In this document: positions 8,334 to 17,422 of the stretch, one piece after another | How positions within the stretch are numbered: the first letter of the stretch is position 1 | Layout: each line of letters begins with the position of its first letter | NCBI GenBank assembly: GCA_963795715.1 | Contig: CAWCIY010000002.1 | Coordinates: 1,612,001 to 1,676,000, forward strand | Source of the DNA: JAFEDN01 sp963795715 | Lineage (GTDB): Bacteria > Pseudomonadota > Gammaproteobacteria > Coxiellales > Coxiellaceae | Length of the DNA stretch: 64,000 nucleotides | Direction: 5' to 3' | Position numbers and translations under genes: made by a program | Notes under the pieces: generated by a model | Databases searched by the model: none | What the model was told of the DNA's origin: nothing | What the model saw: only the letters and a program-made list of their open reading frames with translations

Positions 8334-9586
8334 CAGCGATCTACCTCTCCAAATACCACGTCCACAGTGGAAATAACCGTTACTAAATCCGCTATCATAT
8401 GTCCCCTGCTCATTTCGTCTAAAGCCGCAATATGTGGGTAACTGCCAGCGCGCAGTTTTAGGCGGTAAGGTTTATTCGCCCCATCGGAAACAATATAAGC
8501 TCCGAATTCACCTTTGGGATGTTCTATTGCCACATAGGCTTCCCCTTCAGGCACTGTGTAGCCTTCAGTGAAGAGCTTAAAATGGTGGATCATAGACTCC
8601 ATATCTTCTTTCATAACCTTTCGGGGCGGCGGCGATATTTTATTGTTATCCGACATCACCGGGCCTGGATTTTTACGCAACCAATCAATACATTGTTTTA
8701 CAATGCGGTTCGCTTGGCGCATCTCTTCAACGCGGACCAAATAACGATCATAGCTATCGCCATGCACGCCTACGGCGATATCAAAGTCTAGTTTATCGTA
8801 AACTTCATAGGGTTGTTTTTTTCTTAAATCCCAGGCCACTCCGGAACCTCTTAACATCGGGCCGGTAAAACCTAAATTAATCGCACGCTCAGGGGATACT
8901 ACGCCTATTCCCACCGTACGCTGTTTCCATATTCGATTATCGGTTAGCAGACATTCGTATTCGTCTATGAGTTTGGGAAAACGTTGAGTAAAATTTTCAA
9001 TAAAATCTAACAGCGAGCCCTCACGGTTACGGTTAATTTCTTTAACACGTTTGGGGTCATGCCACTTTGAAGGTTTATACTGCGGCATGGAGTTGGGCAG
9101 ATCACGATAAACGCCACCCGGTCGAAAATAGGTTGCATGCATACGTGCGCCTGAAACCGCTTCATAACAATCAACTAAATCTTCGCGCTCACGAAAACAA
9201 TACAAAAACACACTCATAGCGCCGATATCCAACGCTTGCGCACCCACCCATAATAAATGATTCAAAATACGGGTGATTTCATCAAACATCACTCGAATAT
9301 ATTGCGCCCGGATCGGAGGCGTAATCCCCAATAATTTTTCAATTGCTAGGACGTAAGCGTGTTCGTTACACATCATGGAAACATAGTCCAAACGATCCAT
9401 ATAACCAATCGACTGGTTAAAAGGTTTAGACTCAGCCAACTTTTCAGTGGCACGGTGCAATAAACCAATATGGGGATCGGCTCGTAAAATGACTTCACCG
9501 TCCACTTCTATAATAACCCTCAACACGCCGTGTGCAGCAGGATGTTGGGGACCAAAATTCACTGTGTAGTTTTTAATTTCAGCCAT
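8333..9586 (-). CDS. nuoD: NADH-quinone oxidoreductase subunit D
   Basis: The 417-residue 49-kDa-type subunit related to NiFe-hydrogenase large subunits forms the quinone pocket. Motifs seen are NFGPQHPAAHGVLR near the start, GYMDRLDYVSMMCNE and the C-terminal DLVTVISTVDVVFGEVDR. The ATG at 9586 (MAEIKNYTVNFGPQH) fits the family; an upstream in-frame start would only add residues overlapping nuoC. The overlap with nuoC is 8 nt. nuoC and nuoD are separate genes, not fused as in E. coli. Confidence 0.97.
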   Translation of the reverse strand: MAEIKNYTVNFGPQHPAAHGVLRVIIEVDGEVILRADPHIGLLHRATEKLAESKPFNQSIGYMDRLDYVSMMCNEHAYVLAIEKLLGITPPIRAQYIRVMFDEITRILNHLLWVGAQALDIGAMSVFLYCFREREDLVDCYEAVSGARMHATYFRPGGVYRDLPNSMPQYKPSKWHDPKRVKEINRNREGSLLDFIENFTQRFPKLIDEYECLLTDNRIWKQRTVGIGVVSPERAINLGFTGPMLRGSGVAWDLRKKQPYEVYDKLDFDIAVGVHGDSYDRYLVRVEEMRQANRIVKQCIDWLRKNPGPVMSDNNKISPPPRKVMKEDMESMIHHFKLFTEGYTVPEGEAYVAIEHPKGEFGAYIVSDGANKPYRLKLRAGSYPHIAALDEMSRGHMIADLVTVISTVDVVFGEVDR

Positions 9587-10271
9587 GCTGTTCACCTGAC
9601 GGGTTTTCAACAAGATAACGATGGTCTTCGCGGATAACTTTAGGCACTAACACGCGGGGTTGAATACTGACCGGTTCATAAACACAACGCTGCTGAGTAG
9701 CATCGTAACGCAATTCCACTTCTCCAATGAGGGGAAAATCTTTGCGAAAGGGATGGCCAACAAAACCATAATCCGTCAATAAACGTCGTAAGTCCGGATG
9801 TCCTTCAAAAATAATGCCAAATAAATCGTAGGCTTCTCGCTCAAACCAATTCGCGGCATTCCAAATATCAATAACGGAAGACACACTGGGTTCCGGATCA
9901 AGAAATACTCGCAATCTTATCCGCAGGTTATTGGGCAAAGATAATAAATGATAAATCACGCCATACCTAGGCTTGTCCCAGGATATGACTTGCTCTTTGG
10001 TCAGTTCTACGCCTCGGCTATAGCCACTTTCGGTGGTTTCTTGGGTACGCCACTCGGTTCTGCCATAATCTAAATAATCAACCCCGCAAAGATCAGTGAG
10101 TTGGTTAAACTGAAATTGCGATTCATGATAAAGCGTTCGACAAACAGCCAGCAAATCTTCTGCCGCCACATCCACAGTGACCATATCTTTTATAGTAGCG
10201 TTCTTTAATTTGTTGCCAAAAGTCTGCTGTAATGCAACCAAAAGCGCTTGTTGTTTTTCCAATTTCTGCAT
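9579..10271 (-). CDS. nuoC: NADH-quinone oxidoreductase subunit C
   Basis: The 230-residue 30-kDa-type subunit has the family signature ERE(A/V)YDLFGIIFEGHPDLRR and DYGFVGHPFRKDFP. It helps join the peripheral arm to the membrane arm. The region near residues 75-92 (TEWRTQETTESGYSRGVELT) looks like a small loop insertion. It overlaps nuoD and is 8 nt from nuoB. Confidence 0.96.
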   Translation of the reverse strand: MQKLEKQQALLVALQQTFGNKLKNATIKDMVTVDVAAEDLLAVCRTLYHESQFQFNQLTDLCGVDYLDYGRTEWRTQETTESGYSRGVELTKEQVISWDKPRYGVIYHLLSLPNNLRIRLRVFLDPEPSVSSVIDIWNAANWFEREAYDLFGIIFEGHPDLRRLLTDYGFVGHPFRKDFPLIGEVELRYDATQQRCVYEPVSIQPRVLVPKVIREDHRYLVENPSGEQHG

Positions 10272-10279
10272 TATGATTC

Positions 10280-10762
10280 CTAATCGCGTTTAATCACTTT
10301 ACGGCGTTTCACTTTATTTTGTAGCTGAATAATACCGTACACTAAAGCTTCAGCAGTGGGTGGACAACCAGGTACATAAATATCTACAGGGACAATGCGA
10401 TCGCAACCACGCACTACAGAATAAGCATAATGATAATAACCGCCGCCATTGGCGCATGAACCCATGGAAATGACCCATCGCGGTTCAGGCATTTGATCGT
10501 ATACTTTGCGCAAAGCCGGCGCCATTTTATTACAAAGGGTCCCTGCAACAATCATCACATCAGATTGACGAGGACTGGGCCTGAACACCACTCCAAACCG
10601 GTCGATGTCATAACGCGAAGCGCCAGCATGCATCATCTCAACAGCACAACAAGCCAAACCAAAAGTCATTGGCCAAAGAGAGCCGCTTTGCGCCCATTTA
10701 ATGAGTTTATCTAAAGAAGTTACAAGGAAGCCGTTTCCGGATAAAGTCTCTTGTAAGTTCAT
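10280..10762 (-). CDS. nuoB: NADH-quinone oxidoreductase subunit B
   Basis: The 160-residue subunit binds cluster N2, the last iron-sulphur centre before quinone. Ligands are visible in the tandem-cysteine motif LACCAVEMMHAG, GSCANGGGYYHYAY and VPGCPPTAEAL. Full length for the family, placed normally between nuoA and nuoC. Confidence 0.98.
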   Translation of the reverse strand: MNLQETLSGNGFLVTSLDKLIKWAQSGSLWPMTFGLACCAVEMMHAGASRYDIDRFGVVFRPSPRQSDVMIVAGTLCNKMAPALRKVYDQMPEPRWVISMGSCANGGGYYHYAYSVVRGCDRIVPVDIYVPGCPPTAEALVYGIIQLQNKVKRRKVIKRD

Positions 10763-10784
10763 ATTCTACTCCAGTATCGCCTTT

Positions 10785-11150
10785 TTACTCCCATTCTAAT
10801 GCACCCTTTTTCCATTCATAAATGAATCCTACGATTAAAATGGTTAAAAATATCATCATACCACCAAAACCAGCCCAGCCAATATGTCTCAGGACGATCG
10901 CCCATGGAAACAAAAAAGCAGTTTCCAAATCAAAAATAATAAATAAAATCGCTACTAGATAAAAACGAATATCAAACGGCAAACGCGCATCTTCAAAATG
11001 GTCAAAACCACATTCATACGGTGATAATTTCGCTTTGTCTGGTTTATGCGGGCCCAATATGCTACCCGCTGTATACGCGACGGCGCCTAATGCGACGCCA
11101 ATGATCATAAAAATTAAAATTGGAAAGTACTGCGTTAACATAGATGCCAT
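10785..11150 (-). CDS. nuoA: NADH-quinone oxidoreductase subunit A
   Basis: A small membrane subunit of 121 residues with three hydrophobic segments and the NuoA motif KLSPYECGFDHFEDAR before helix 2. I chose the ATG at 11150 (MASMLTQYF) because an upstream TTG frame adds nine basic residues and has no binding site. The ATG at 11141 is also possible. First gene of the nuo run, 44 bp from an inverted repeat that separates it from tRNA-Leu. Confidence 0.93.
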   Translation of the reverse strand: MASMLTQYFPILIFMIIGVALGAVAYTAGSILGPHKPDKAKLSPYECGFDHFEDARLPFDIRFYLVAILFIIFDLETAFLFPWAIVLRHIGWAGFGGMMIFLTILIVGFIYEWKKGALEWE

Positions 11151-11193
11151 GATAATTTTTTTTGCGACAAAAATCAAAGGGTGTCATATCATT

Positions 11194-11292
11194 CTTCCCC
11201 CTTTGAAAAAGGGGGATGGAGGGGGATTTTTTTGAACCAAAGACTCAAGCCCCGTTTAAATCCCCTCTCACCCCCCTTTTTCAAAGGGGGGA
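11194..11292. repeat. Long inverted repeat with CCCCCTTTGAAAAAGGGGG core
   Basis: Two imperfect arms of about 35 nt (11194-11228 and 11257-11292) face each other around a loop of about 28 nt. Each arm itself contains a small hairpin, CCCCCTTT-GAA-AAAGGGGG. It sits between tRNA-Leu and nuoA and would form a stable structure in a read-through transcript. It could limit or process transcription from secG-tRNA into nuo, or be a MITE-like insertion. Confidence 0.65.
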
Positions 11293-11320
11293 AATAGAAA
11301 CTAAGATGCCATGATTTTTT

Positions 11321-11402
11321 TGCCGAAGGCCGGACTCGAACCGGCACGACTTGCGCCACAGACACCTCAAGCCTGCGTGTATACCAATTTCACCACTTCG
11401 GC
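11321..11402 (-). tRNA. tRNA-Leu (anticodon GAG)
   Basis: The minus strand gives acceptor stem GCCGAAG / CTTCGGC with discriminator A, a class II variable arm, anticodon loop TTGAGGT, and T-arm GTTCGAGTC. No CCA is encoded. It is placed between secG and nuoA, an arrangement I recall from related gammaproteobacteria. Confidence 0.95.
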
Positions 11403-11415
11403 AGATTTGTTTTTA

Positions 11416-11476
11416 TCCTGTGCATGGGCGAAGCCCATTGCTTCGGAATGAAGGGGGAGAATCACGGTTCTCCCCC
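11416..11476. repeat. Modular hairpin repeat, module B only
   Basis: A stem ATGGGC-GAA-GCCCAT followed by TGCTTCGGAATGAAGGGGGAGA and a second small hairpin, GGGGGAGAA / TTCTCCCCC. It matches the B module and the start of module C of the family. It lies directly after the secG stop and could serve as its terminator. Confidence 0.6.
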
Positions 11477-11478
11477 AA

Positions 11479-11817
11479 TTATTGAGAATTAGACGGCGCA
11501 GGGGAAGGCTTTGGCTGCGAGACCGGAGCTGGAGTCGTAGCCGGAGTCGTCATATTCTCAAAAATCTGGTGGGCACTGCTAGGCTGGCGGTATGAAGCCA
11601 AATAACTGAGCACCAAACTGGTGGCAAAAAATATGGCAGCACATAAGGCCGTAATTTTCATGAAAAAACTCATGCTCCCTGCACTTCCAAACATAGTGCC
11701 GGAAGAACCACTGCCGAAAGCAGCGCCCGCGTCCGCGCCTTTGCCATGTTGCATCAAAACTAAAACAATAATGGCGATACATACCAAAACATGAAGAACT
11801 GTAATTAATGCTTGCAT
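11479..11817 (-). CDS. secG: Preprotein translocase subunit SecG
   Basis: A 112-residue protein with two membrane segments (about 3-22 and 53-73) joined by the conserved loop GKGADAGAAFGSGSSGTMFG. It is an accessory of the SecYEG channel. The C-terminus is a Pro/Ala/Thr-rich tail, as is common. The start overlaps the tpiA stop by 13 nt, so the tpiA-secG pair is co-transcribed and coupled. Confidence 0.95.
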   Translation of the reverse strand: MQALITVLHVLVCIAIIVLVLMQHGKGADAGAAFGSGSSGTMFGSAGSMSFFMKITALCAAIFFATSLVLSYLASYRQPSSAHQIFENMTTPATTPAPVSQPKPSPAPSNSQ

Positions 11818-12563
11818 TGTTCCACTATCTCTATAAATTGGCCCGCCTGCAATGAGGCCCCACCCACCAGAGCACCGTCGATATCTGCTTGATTAAACAA
11901 AGCTCTGGCATTATCGGCCTTAACACTTCCGCCGTAAATGATTCGTACACTTTTCCCCAATTCAGGGTTGTGACTATGCAATTGCGCCCTGATCGCCCGA
12001 TGTACTTCTTGCGCCTGCCCAGGGGTGGCGTTTTGGCCAGTGCCTATGGCCCAAACTGGTTCATAAGCGATGACCGCCTGATTTAAATTGGGTAAATTAT
12101 CAGCTAATTTCAAGGCTACTGCAAGCTGTCGTTCAATTACCCGCAAAGTGACACCCTCTTTTCGTTCCGCAGCGGTTTCACCTACACATAAAATGGGTTT
12201 TAAACCTGCTTGTAAAGCAATGATGAATTTGGCGCCCACCTGTTGATCAGTCTCAGCGTATAAAGTACGGCGTTCAGAGTGTCCAACGATGACATAACTA
12301 CACTGTAAATCGCACAGCATGGAAGCGGAAACTTCGCCTGTGAAGGCGCCTTGAGGCTCGCTGCAGACATTTTGCGCTCCCCAAGTAATGACAGAGCCTT
12401 GCAAAGACTGACGAACTTGTTCAAGGTAAGGGAATGGCGGAAACACCGCAACTTCATTTTTGCCGAAACGGCCAACCCCTTGCAGCAAAGATTGTAATAA
12501 ATTCTGAATGCTGGCTTTTGAACCATTCATTTTCCAATTGCCGGCGATTAATGCTGTTCTCAT
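11805..12563 (-). CDS. tpiA: Triosephosphate isomerase
   Basis: A 252-residue TIM barrel. Active-site features are NWKMNG (about 8-13, Lys), SYVIVGHSERR (His), VIAYEPVWAIGTG (Glu) and the phosphate loops IIYGGSVK and GALVGGAS. Interconverts DHAP and glyceraldehyde-3-phosphate. First gene of the tpiA-secG-tRNA-Leu-nuo run. Confidence 0.98.
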   Translation of the reverse strand: MRTALIAGNWKMNGSKASIQNLLQSLLQGVGRFGKNEVAVFPPFPYLEQVRQSLQGSVITWGAQNVCSEPQGAFTGEVSASMLCDLQCSYVIVGHSERRTLYAETDQQVGAKFIIALQAGLKPILCVGETAAERKEGVTLRVIERQLAVALKLADNLPNLNQAVIAYEPVWAIGTGQNATPGQAQEVHRAIRAQLHSHNPELGKSVRIIYGGSVKADNARALFNQADIDGALVGGASLQAGQFIEIVEQCKH

Positions 12564-12608
12564 AGAAAAGTGATTCTACCTTTATTTTAAATAAAAAACA
12601 CCTATGCA

Positions 12609-12664
12609 CAGCAATTCTCGGCGAAGCCGAAAATTGCTTCCTGGTTTGTATCCCCATCAGGAAG
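12609..12664. repeat. Modular hairpin repeat, module A plus end of C
   Basis: GCAATTCTCGGC-GAA-GCCGAAAATTGC forms the A hairpin, followed by TTCCTGGTT and the CCCCATCAGGAA end of module C with module B missing. The inner stem (TCGGC/GCCGA) differs from other copies but still pairs. Located upstream of tpiA. Confidence 0.65.
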
Positions 12665-12756
12665 CGTCCACCATTTGTTTTGATAATTTTGTGCGTTCAT
12701 CCGCACATCTTAGCATACCAATGGCTGAAAAATAGATATAACATGCTCGAACTGGG

Positions 12757-14292
12757 TCAACTTGTATACAGTGGCTGCTGTTCTTTCGAATTATGCACAT
12801 TTGTTAAAATATTTTGAGCAATATACACTTGAGCATTTTTAAAATCTGGCGGCGCTTGAACAGGTTTTCCAGCAAATAAAAGAAATGGCATACGACAATC
12901 ATTGTAGAATTTTGAAAATGTTTTTAATTTTAAGATCTCGGGAGAAGCTCTAACAAATCCTGACCTATCAGTGTCTGAAACCAGACGTCCAATTTCTGCG
13001 GTTTTTTTATAATGATCTACGGTAGCCGCATCATTTTTTTCTTTTAGCCTTTTAGTTGGAAAATGAACAAAACTTTGGTTACAAAATTCCATCAGTTGAG
13101 GCAAAAGACTCCAGAGTCTATAAGTTTCTGGATGGCCAAACCAGTATGTAATTATGCCATAACTTTTGGTTACCCATACGATGTTTAAAGGGGGAGATAA
13201 ATGTGAATATTCAAAAGTAGGTAAGCTACTAGAAAATTGCTGATGATCAGAATGAGAAGAAGGACGTGTTTTTTGTTTACCTTTTTTCAAAGGTTTTTCT
13301 TCTTCATATTTCTCTTCTTTCGAAAAAGCAGTTTCAGAAGTTTTTGGTATTTGCGTACTAATGGATGGGGGTATGTACTCCAAACCTCGATCATATTTTT
13401 TAGTTTCAGCTTGAGGTGGATATAAGTAGTCGGAAATCTCTTTAAATAAGGCAGCCTGGCATTCTTCAGTCATGTCATCGAAGCCAAATGGATGATTTTG
13501 GGTAAAATTATAAAAAATAAGCTCTTTAACAGTTTGATATAGAAAATAAATAAAATATGAAGCTCCAGCTATAGACATAGCTGGTATAATCGAAGCAGGA
13601 CTCCAACTTAATTGGCTTACTTGCAAATATTGAATATCAAAATATTCACCAGCCGCTATAACTAAAGGGGCCGATGCAAACATGGTTGCGCTCAATAAAT
13701 AAAGATTTATATTATGTTTGAAAACTGCCCTGTCCGGCATATCTTCAAAAAATCTTTTACATTGTTCCCAGTATTGAATTTGGCTCAATCGGGTGTTATC
13801 AATTTTGTGTTTTGATGGATAATTTTTATTATCTGAAGATAGGAAACTCATATAAAATCCTTGACGAAGATGGGTCATTTCTTCAAATGGGTCATATAAT
13901 TTTAAGATTTCTTTGCAACCAATTTTACGATATTGATCTACAAAAAAAGCAGTTCCCCAACTTGAATTTTTTTCAGGATCATTAGTGAGTTTCTGCATGA
14001 GACTTCGGCAAAGACTGATAATAGAATGCCTTTTTCCATTGAGAATTCTTAATTGATTAAGTGCTTCAGTAATTTTAAATAGATAAATTTCAATGCAATA
14101 ACTTCTTACTAAGTGTTGTTCATCTAGAGGAGCGCGCCAATTAATCAAACGAAAAACTGTGATATAACTTCCAATAATTGAATAAATTAATTTATTATTT
14201 AGAATAATTCTTTTATCTGATATAAGGGTTGGAATTTTTTTTTCTTTTACTTTTTTCGAAAAAAGTTTATTCTGAGCTCTCATTCTATACAT
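12757..14292 (-). CDS. Hypothetical protein with two membrane segments
   Basis: A 511-residue protein that I do not recognise. Visible are a basic N-terminus, two adjacent hydrophobic stretches at about 207-222 and 234-255, a Lys/Glu-rich low-complexity block with a Ser-rich stretch (about 320-355), and a C-terminal part with several Trp/Tyr motifs (YGIITYWFGHPETYRLW). Flanked by noncoding gaps, so probably a single-gene unit. The size, hydrophobic pair and lack of relatives I can name would fit a lineage-specific or secreted host-interaction protein, but that is speculative. Confidence 0.6.
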   Translation of the reverse strand: MYRMRAQNKLFSKKVKEKKIPTLISDKRIILNNKLIYSIIGSYITVFRLINWRAPLDEQHLVRSYCIEIYLFKITEALNQLRILNGKRHSIISLCRSLMQKLTNDPEKNSSWGTAFFVDQYRKIGCKEILKLYDPFEEMTHLRQGFYMSFLSSDNKNYPSKHKIDNTRLSQIQYWEQCKRFFEDMPDRAVFKHNINLYLLSATMFASAPLVIAAGEYFDIQYLQVSQLSWSPASIIPAMSIAGASYFIYFLYQTVKELIFYNFTQNHPFGFDDMTEECQAALFKEISDYLYPPQAETKKYDRGLEYIPPSISTQIPKTSETAFSKEEKYEEEKPLKKGKQKTRPSSHSDHQQFSSSLPTFEYSHLSPPLNIVWVTKSYGIITYWFGHPETYRLWSLLPQLMEFCNQSFVHFPTKRLKEKNDAATVDHYKKTAEIGRLVSDTDRSGFVRASPEILKLKTFSKFYNDCRMPFLLFAGKPVQAPPDFKNAQVYIAQNILTNVHNSKEQQPLYTS

Positions 14293-14503
14293 ACTTTGCC
14301 CCCAGCAATTTTATATCCAAAGCTTAACAGCGCCCACCAACAACATCTCGAATAGACCACTTGAACGGACACTAATTCACTCTCAGTGGCGTCTGCTCGT
14401 AACAACAGTTTCTAAGAACTTAGTTTAGTGGTTGATATGCAGATTGTTGGGGCTGTTCGATATCATAACACTTGGGAATTAAGCATTGCTATAGAAGTTC
14501 AAC

Positions 14504-15254
14504 TCACTGCCGAATAGAACGCCCACAATCCACTGCTAAAATTTGTCCGGTGATTGCGGATTGCTGAATCATGAATAACACCGCTTGGGCGATGTCTTCC
14601 GGGGTAGCAAAACGTTGAAGTAAGGTTTTTTCTTTTAATTTGGCTATCCAGTGTTCATCAGTGATGGTTTCCGCTAGCAAACTTATACCGGGTGCAATGG
14701 CGTTGACACGAATTTGCGGCGCTAATTCTTTAGCGAGTGATTGCGTTAGCATGACTAATCCTGCTTTGGCGATGGAATAAACAGGATAACCCTTCAAAGG
14801 CCGTTTGGCGTGAATGTCAGCAATATTAATAATACAACCTTGTTGAGCTGCCAAAAAGGGGCGCGGCGGCTTGGCTTAAAAAATAAGGGCCTTTTAAATT
14901 GGTATTGATCAAATCATCCCATTGTTGTTCAGTGGTGCTACCTATCAGAGTCGGGAAAAAACTAGAGGCATTATTGATTAAAACATCTAAACGTTGCCAA
15001 ATTTGTTGTGCTTGATCAATTAATTTTTGCAAATCAGAAAACTGATTTAAATCGGCGCTGCAAATGGCTGCTGTTTGAGGTTGCTGTTGATTTAACGAAT
15101 CGGCTAATTGCTGTGCTGATTGCTGTGAATTTCGATAATGGATCACCACCCGGTAGCCTGCTTGATGCAGTGTCTTTACAATGACTGAACCGATTCTGCG
15201 CGCACTTCCGGTAACCAAAGCCACCGGAGCGGTACTAATTGAAAAGCGACTCAT
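14504..15254 (-). pseudogene. Frameshifted FolM-type pteridine reductase (SDR family)
   Basis: Two overlapping frames together make one short-chain dehydrogenase. The first (15254 to about 14850) carries TGSARRIG and the FolM-like NNASSFFPT motif. The second (from about 14850) carries CIINIADIHAKRPLKG, the catalytic YSIAK and a C-terminal DCGRSIRQ. The break is at about 14848-14860 in a C4T5 run: one C fewer would read AAAPFLAAQQGC without interruption. The intact enzyme would reduce dihydropterins or dihydrofolate. Either a recent inactivation or a sequencing error in a homopolymer. It overlaps the cNMP gene by 20 nt. Confidence 0.75.
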
Positions 15255-15762
15255 GATAAAATCGTTGGCGGTAATGTTCCAATTCTGATTTTACTGCGGT
15301 TTTATCACCGATTTGTTCTAATTTTCTTATGAAATCATTCACCACGATTAAACGTTGTGTCACCATTTTAGATACATTGTAGCACATCATCAACGCTCCG
15401 ATGTCTTTCTGTTTAACTAACTGCTGAAATTTTGTGCCATCAATTTTCAATAATTCTGAATTTTCCGTTGCACGTACGCTGGCTGAACGTTTTTCTTCGC
15501 CAAAAACACAGACTTCGCCAATGACTGCACCCGCTTCCATTTTTGCTATGACCACCTGTTTGCCGGTTGCTTCTTTGGAATGAATAATTACTTCAACCTT
15601 ACCGCTTTTTACAATGAACATGCTGTCACCAGGATCATTCTCATGAAAAAGAAACTGGTCTTTTTTGAGATGAACTGATTCGGGTAAAGCTGCTAAAAAA
15701 GAATCAATGTATTTTTGATCAATACCCTCAAATAATAAACTGTTATGAATATCGGTTGCCAT
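15235..15762 (-). CDS. Cyclic nucleotide-binding domain protein
   Basis: A 175-residue protein consisting of one cNMP-binding beta-barrel (residues about 10-125) with FHENDPGDSMFIVKSGKVEV and the phosphate-cassette region GAVIGEVCVFGEEKRSASVRA, then a helical tail. No helix-turn-helix follows, so it is not a Crp-type regulator by itself; it could be a small sensor or allosteric partner. It lies 2 nt downstream of the dehydrogenase gene in the same direction, so the two are probably co-expressed. Confidence 0.85.
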   Translation of the reverse strand: MATDIHNSLLFEGIDQKYIDSFLAALPESVHLKKDQFLFHENDPGDSMFIVKSGKVEVIIHSKEATGKQVVIAKMEAGAVIGEVCVFGEEKRSASVRATENSELLKIDGTKFQQLVKQKDIGALMMCYNVSKMVTQRLIVVNDFIRKLEQIGDKTAVKSELEHYRQRFYHESLFN

Positions 15763-15764
15763 AA

Positions 15765-16991
15765 TTATAATCCCAAGGTTAATGTAGCTCTAATGACTCT
15801 ACCAATTCCAATTAAAAAAGCTGCTTCACGTAAACTGCATTTTTTTACTTGTGCTGTGTTCATGACACGATCAAACGCATCCACCATATAAGCATTTAAC
15901 TGCGTGTGAATTTGTTCCAATGGCCAACGGTATTGTTGAATATTTTGCGCCCATTCGAAATAAGAAACCGTCACTCCTCCCGCATTTGCTAGAATATCTG
16001 GCACAACCAGGATGCCTCGTTTCGCAAATACCTCGTCTGCTTCAGGAAGAGTAGGTCCATTCGCAGCTTCCACAATGTAACGGCATCTCACTTCATTTGC
16101 TAATTTTTTATCAAATACATCACCTAAAGCCGCAGGTATTAAAACGTCGCATTCGCTGATTAACAATTCTTCATTAGAAATAGTACGGCCTCCAGAAAAT
16201 CCACCGACTCGATGGTTTTTGTCATAATAAGCTTTAAGTTCAGGAATATCTAACCCTTCTTTAGAATATATTCCGCCGTGTACATCGGAAACAGCCAAAA
16301 CTTTGGCGCCTAGTTCGTGTAGGATGCGGGCGGTGTTATATCCCACATTGCCAAATCCTTGTATGATTACACGGGTCCCTTTAAGTGATTTTTTCTCATA
16401 TTCCATTAGACAATGAGTAATAATCACCACTCCCCGACCAGTTGCTTCCTCCCGTCCTTCAGAACCGTAAAGAAACAAAGGTTTCCCAGTGACCACTGCC
16501 GGACTAAAACCGCTATATTTGGAATATTCCGCCATCACCCAAGCCATCACTTGGGAATTGGTGTTTACGTCAGGCGCAGGGATATCCAGGTACGGGCCAA
16601 TAATTTCTTTAATTTTGCCGGTGAAGGTTTTGGTGATTCTTTCTAATTCTCCGGAAGAAAGTTTTTCTGGATCGCAGGCTACGCCCCCTTTTGCTCCGCC
16701 ATAGGGTAATCGCAGCAAGGAGTTTTTCCAGGTCATCAATGAAGCCAAAGAATGCACTTCATCTTCATCCACACTGTAGTGATATCTTAACCCCCCTTTC
16801 ATGGGCCCTAAAGCATTATTATGCTGAACGCGAAAACCAATATAATTAGCCAATTGACCATTGTCTAATTGGATGGTCACATCGGTTTTTACTACCCGGT
16901 AAGGCCTTTCTATGCTTTGCGCCAAACTAGCGGAAATATCCAGCATTTTGATAGCATGTTTTAAATAATATTGGGTGGCTTCAATGCCCAT
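15765..16991 (-). CDS. Glu/Leu/Phe/Val-type amino acid dehydrogenase (probably glutamate dehydrogenase)
   Basis: A 408-residue enzyme of GLFV type. Motifs: the substrate-binding PMKGGLRYH (about 63-71), the catalytic-lysine segment PYGGAKGGVACDP (about 96-108), VMAWVMAEYSK, and a Rossmann loop IIQGFGNVGYNTA (about 210-222). It catalyses oxidative deamination of glutamate to 2-oxoglutarate, or the reverse, feeding the TCA cycle in amino-acid-using bacteria. Length and motifs favour glutamate over leucine dehydrogenase, but the substrate is inferred. Confidence 0.9.
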   Translation of the reverse strand: MGIEATQYYLKHAIKMLDISASLAQSIERPYRVVKTDVTIQLDNGQLANYIGFRVQHNNALGPMKGGLRYHYSVDEDEVHSLASLMTWKNSLLRLPYGGAKGGVACDPEKLSSGELERITKTFTGKIKEIIGPYLDIPAPDVNTNSQVMAWVMAEYSKYSGFSPAVVTGKPLFLYGSEGREEATGRGVVIITHCLMEYEKKSLKGTRVIIQGFGNVGYNTARILHELGAKVLAVSDVHGGIYSKEGLDIPELKAYYDKNHRVGGFSGGRTISNEELLISECDVLIPAALGDVFDKKLANEVRCRYIVEAANGPTLPEADEVFAKRGILVVPDILANAGGVTVSYFEWAQNIQQYRWPLEQIHTQLNAYMVDAFDRVMNTAQVKKCSLREAAFLIGIGRVIRATLTLGL

Positions 16992-17008
16992 TTTATAACT
17001 CCATTCAT

Positions 17009-17422
17009 TTATTTTTTAATCGCCCGGTAAAAAACTCCTGATTTCTCTACGATCAATTGCTTCTGACCAATCAAGTAAATAAATTCACAGCCTGTATCCA
17101 ATAATAAAACTGGATTTGGTAATTTTAATATTTGATTTGAAACTTTATACCCTTCCTTCAAATCTGCCTCTGGATTTACTTTTGAAAATTCGTAATGTGA
17201 GTTACAGGAAGATTGATGGTTAAATTTAGTAAATTTTTTTTCAATCAGAAAATAATGTCCAACTTGCGATGCAGCTTGAGCATCATCCACTGAAGCTATT
17301 TTAGCGTAATCTACAACTGCAACAATTTTCCATTGACCTAAATAAGGAGTAATACTTTCTGCCCTAATTACTGCAACAGGAAACAAAAGAATAAAACTCA
17401 TTAAAGTAACAATTCTCTTCAT
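17009..17422 (-). CDS. Small exported protein, candidate partner of the adjacent lysozyme
   Basis: A 137-residue protein with a typical signal peptide (MKRIVTLMSFILLFPVAVIRAES, cleavage likely around residue 21-22). The mature part has two cysteines that could pair (CNSHYEF and DTGCEFIYLI) and beta-rich character (GQWKIVAVV, FLIEKKFTKF, KQLIVEKSGVFYRAIKK). No family recognised. The start overlaps the lysozyme stop by 4 nt (ATGA). A periplasmic protein coupled to a muramidase is the arrangement of effector/immunity or lysozyme/inhibitor pairs. Confidence 0.65.
   Translation of the reverse strand: MKRIVTLMSFILLFPVAVIRAESITPYLGQWKIVAVVDYAKIASVDDAQAASQVGHYFLIEKKFTKFNHQSSCNSHYEFSKVNPEADLKEGYKVSNQILKLPNPVLLLDTGCEFIYLIGQKQLIVEKSGVFYRAIKK

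Noticed and set aside
11035..11235. Plus-strand frame opposite nuoA
   Set aside because: It is antisense to nuoA and ends in the inverted repeat; no evidence of a gene.
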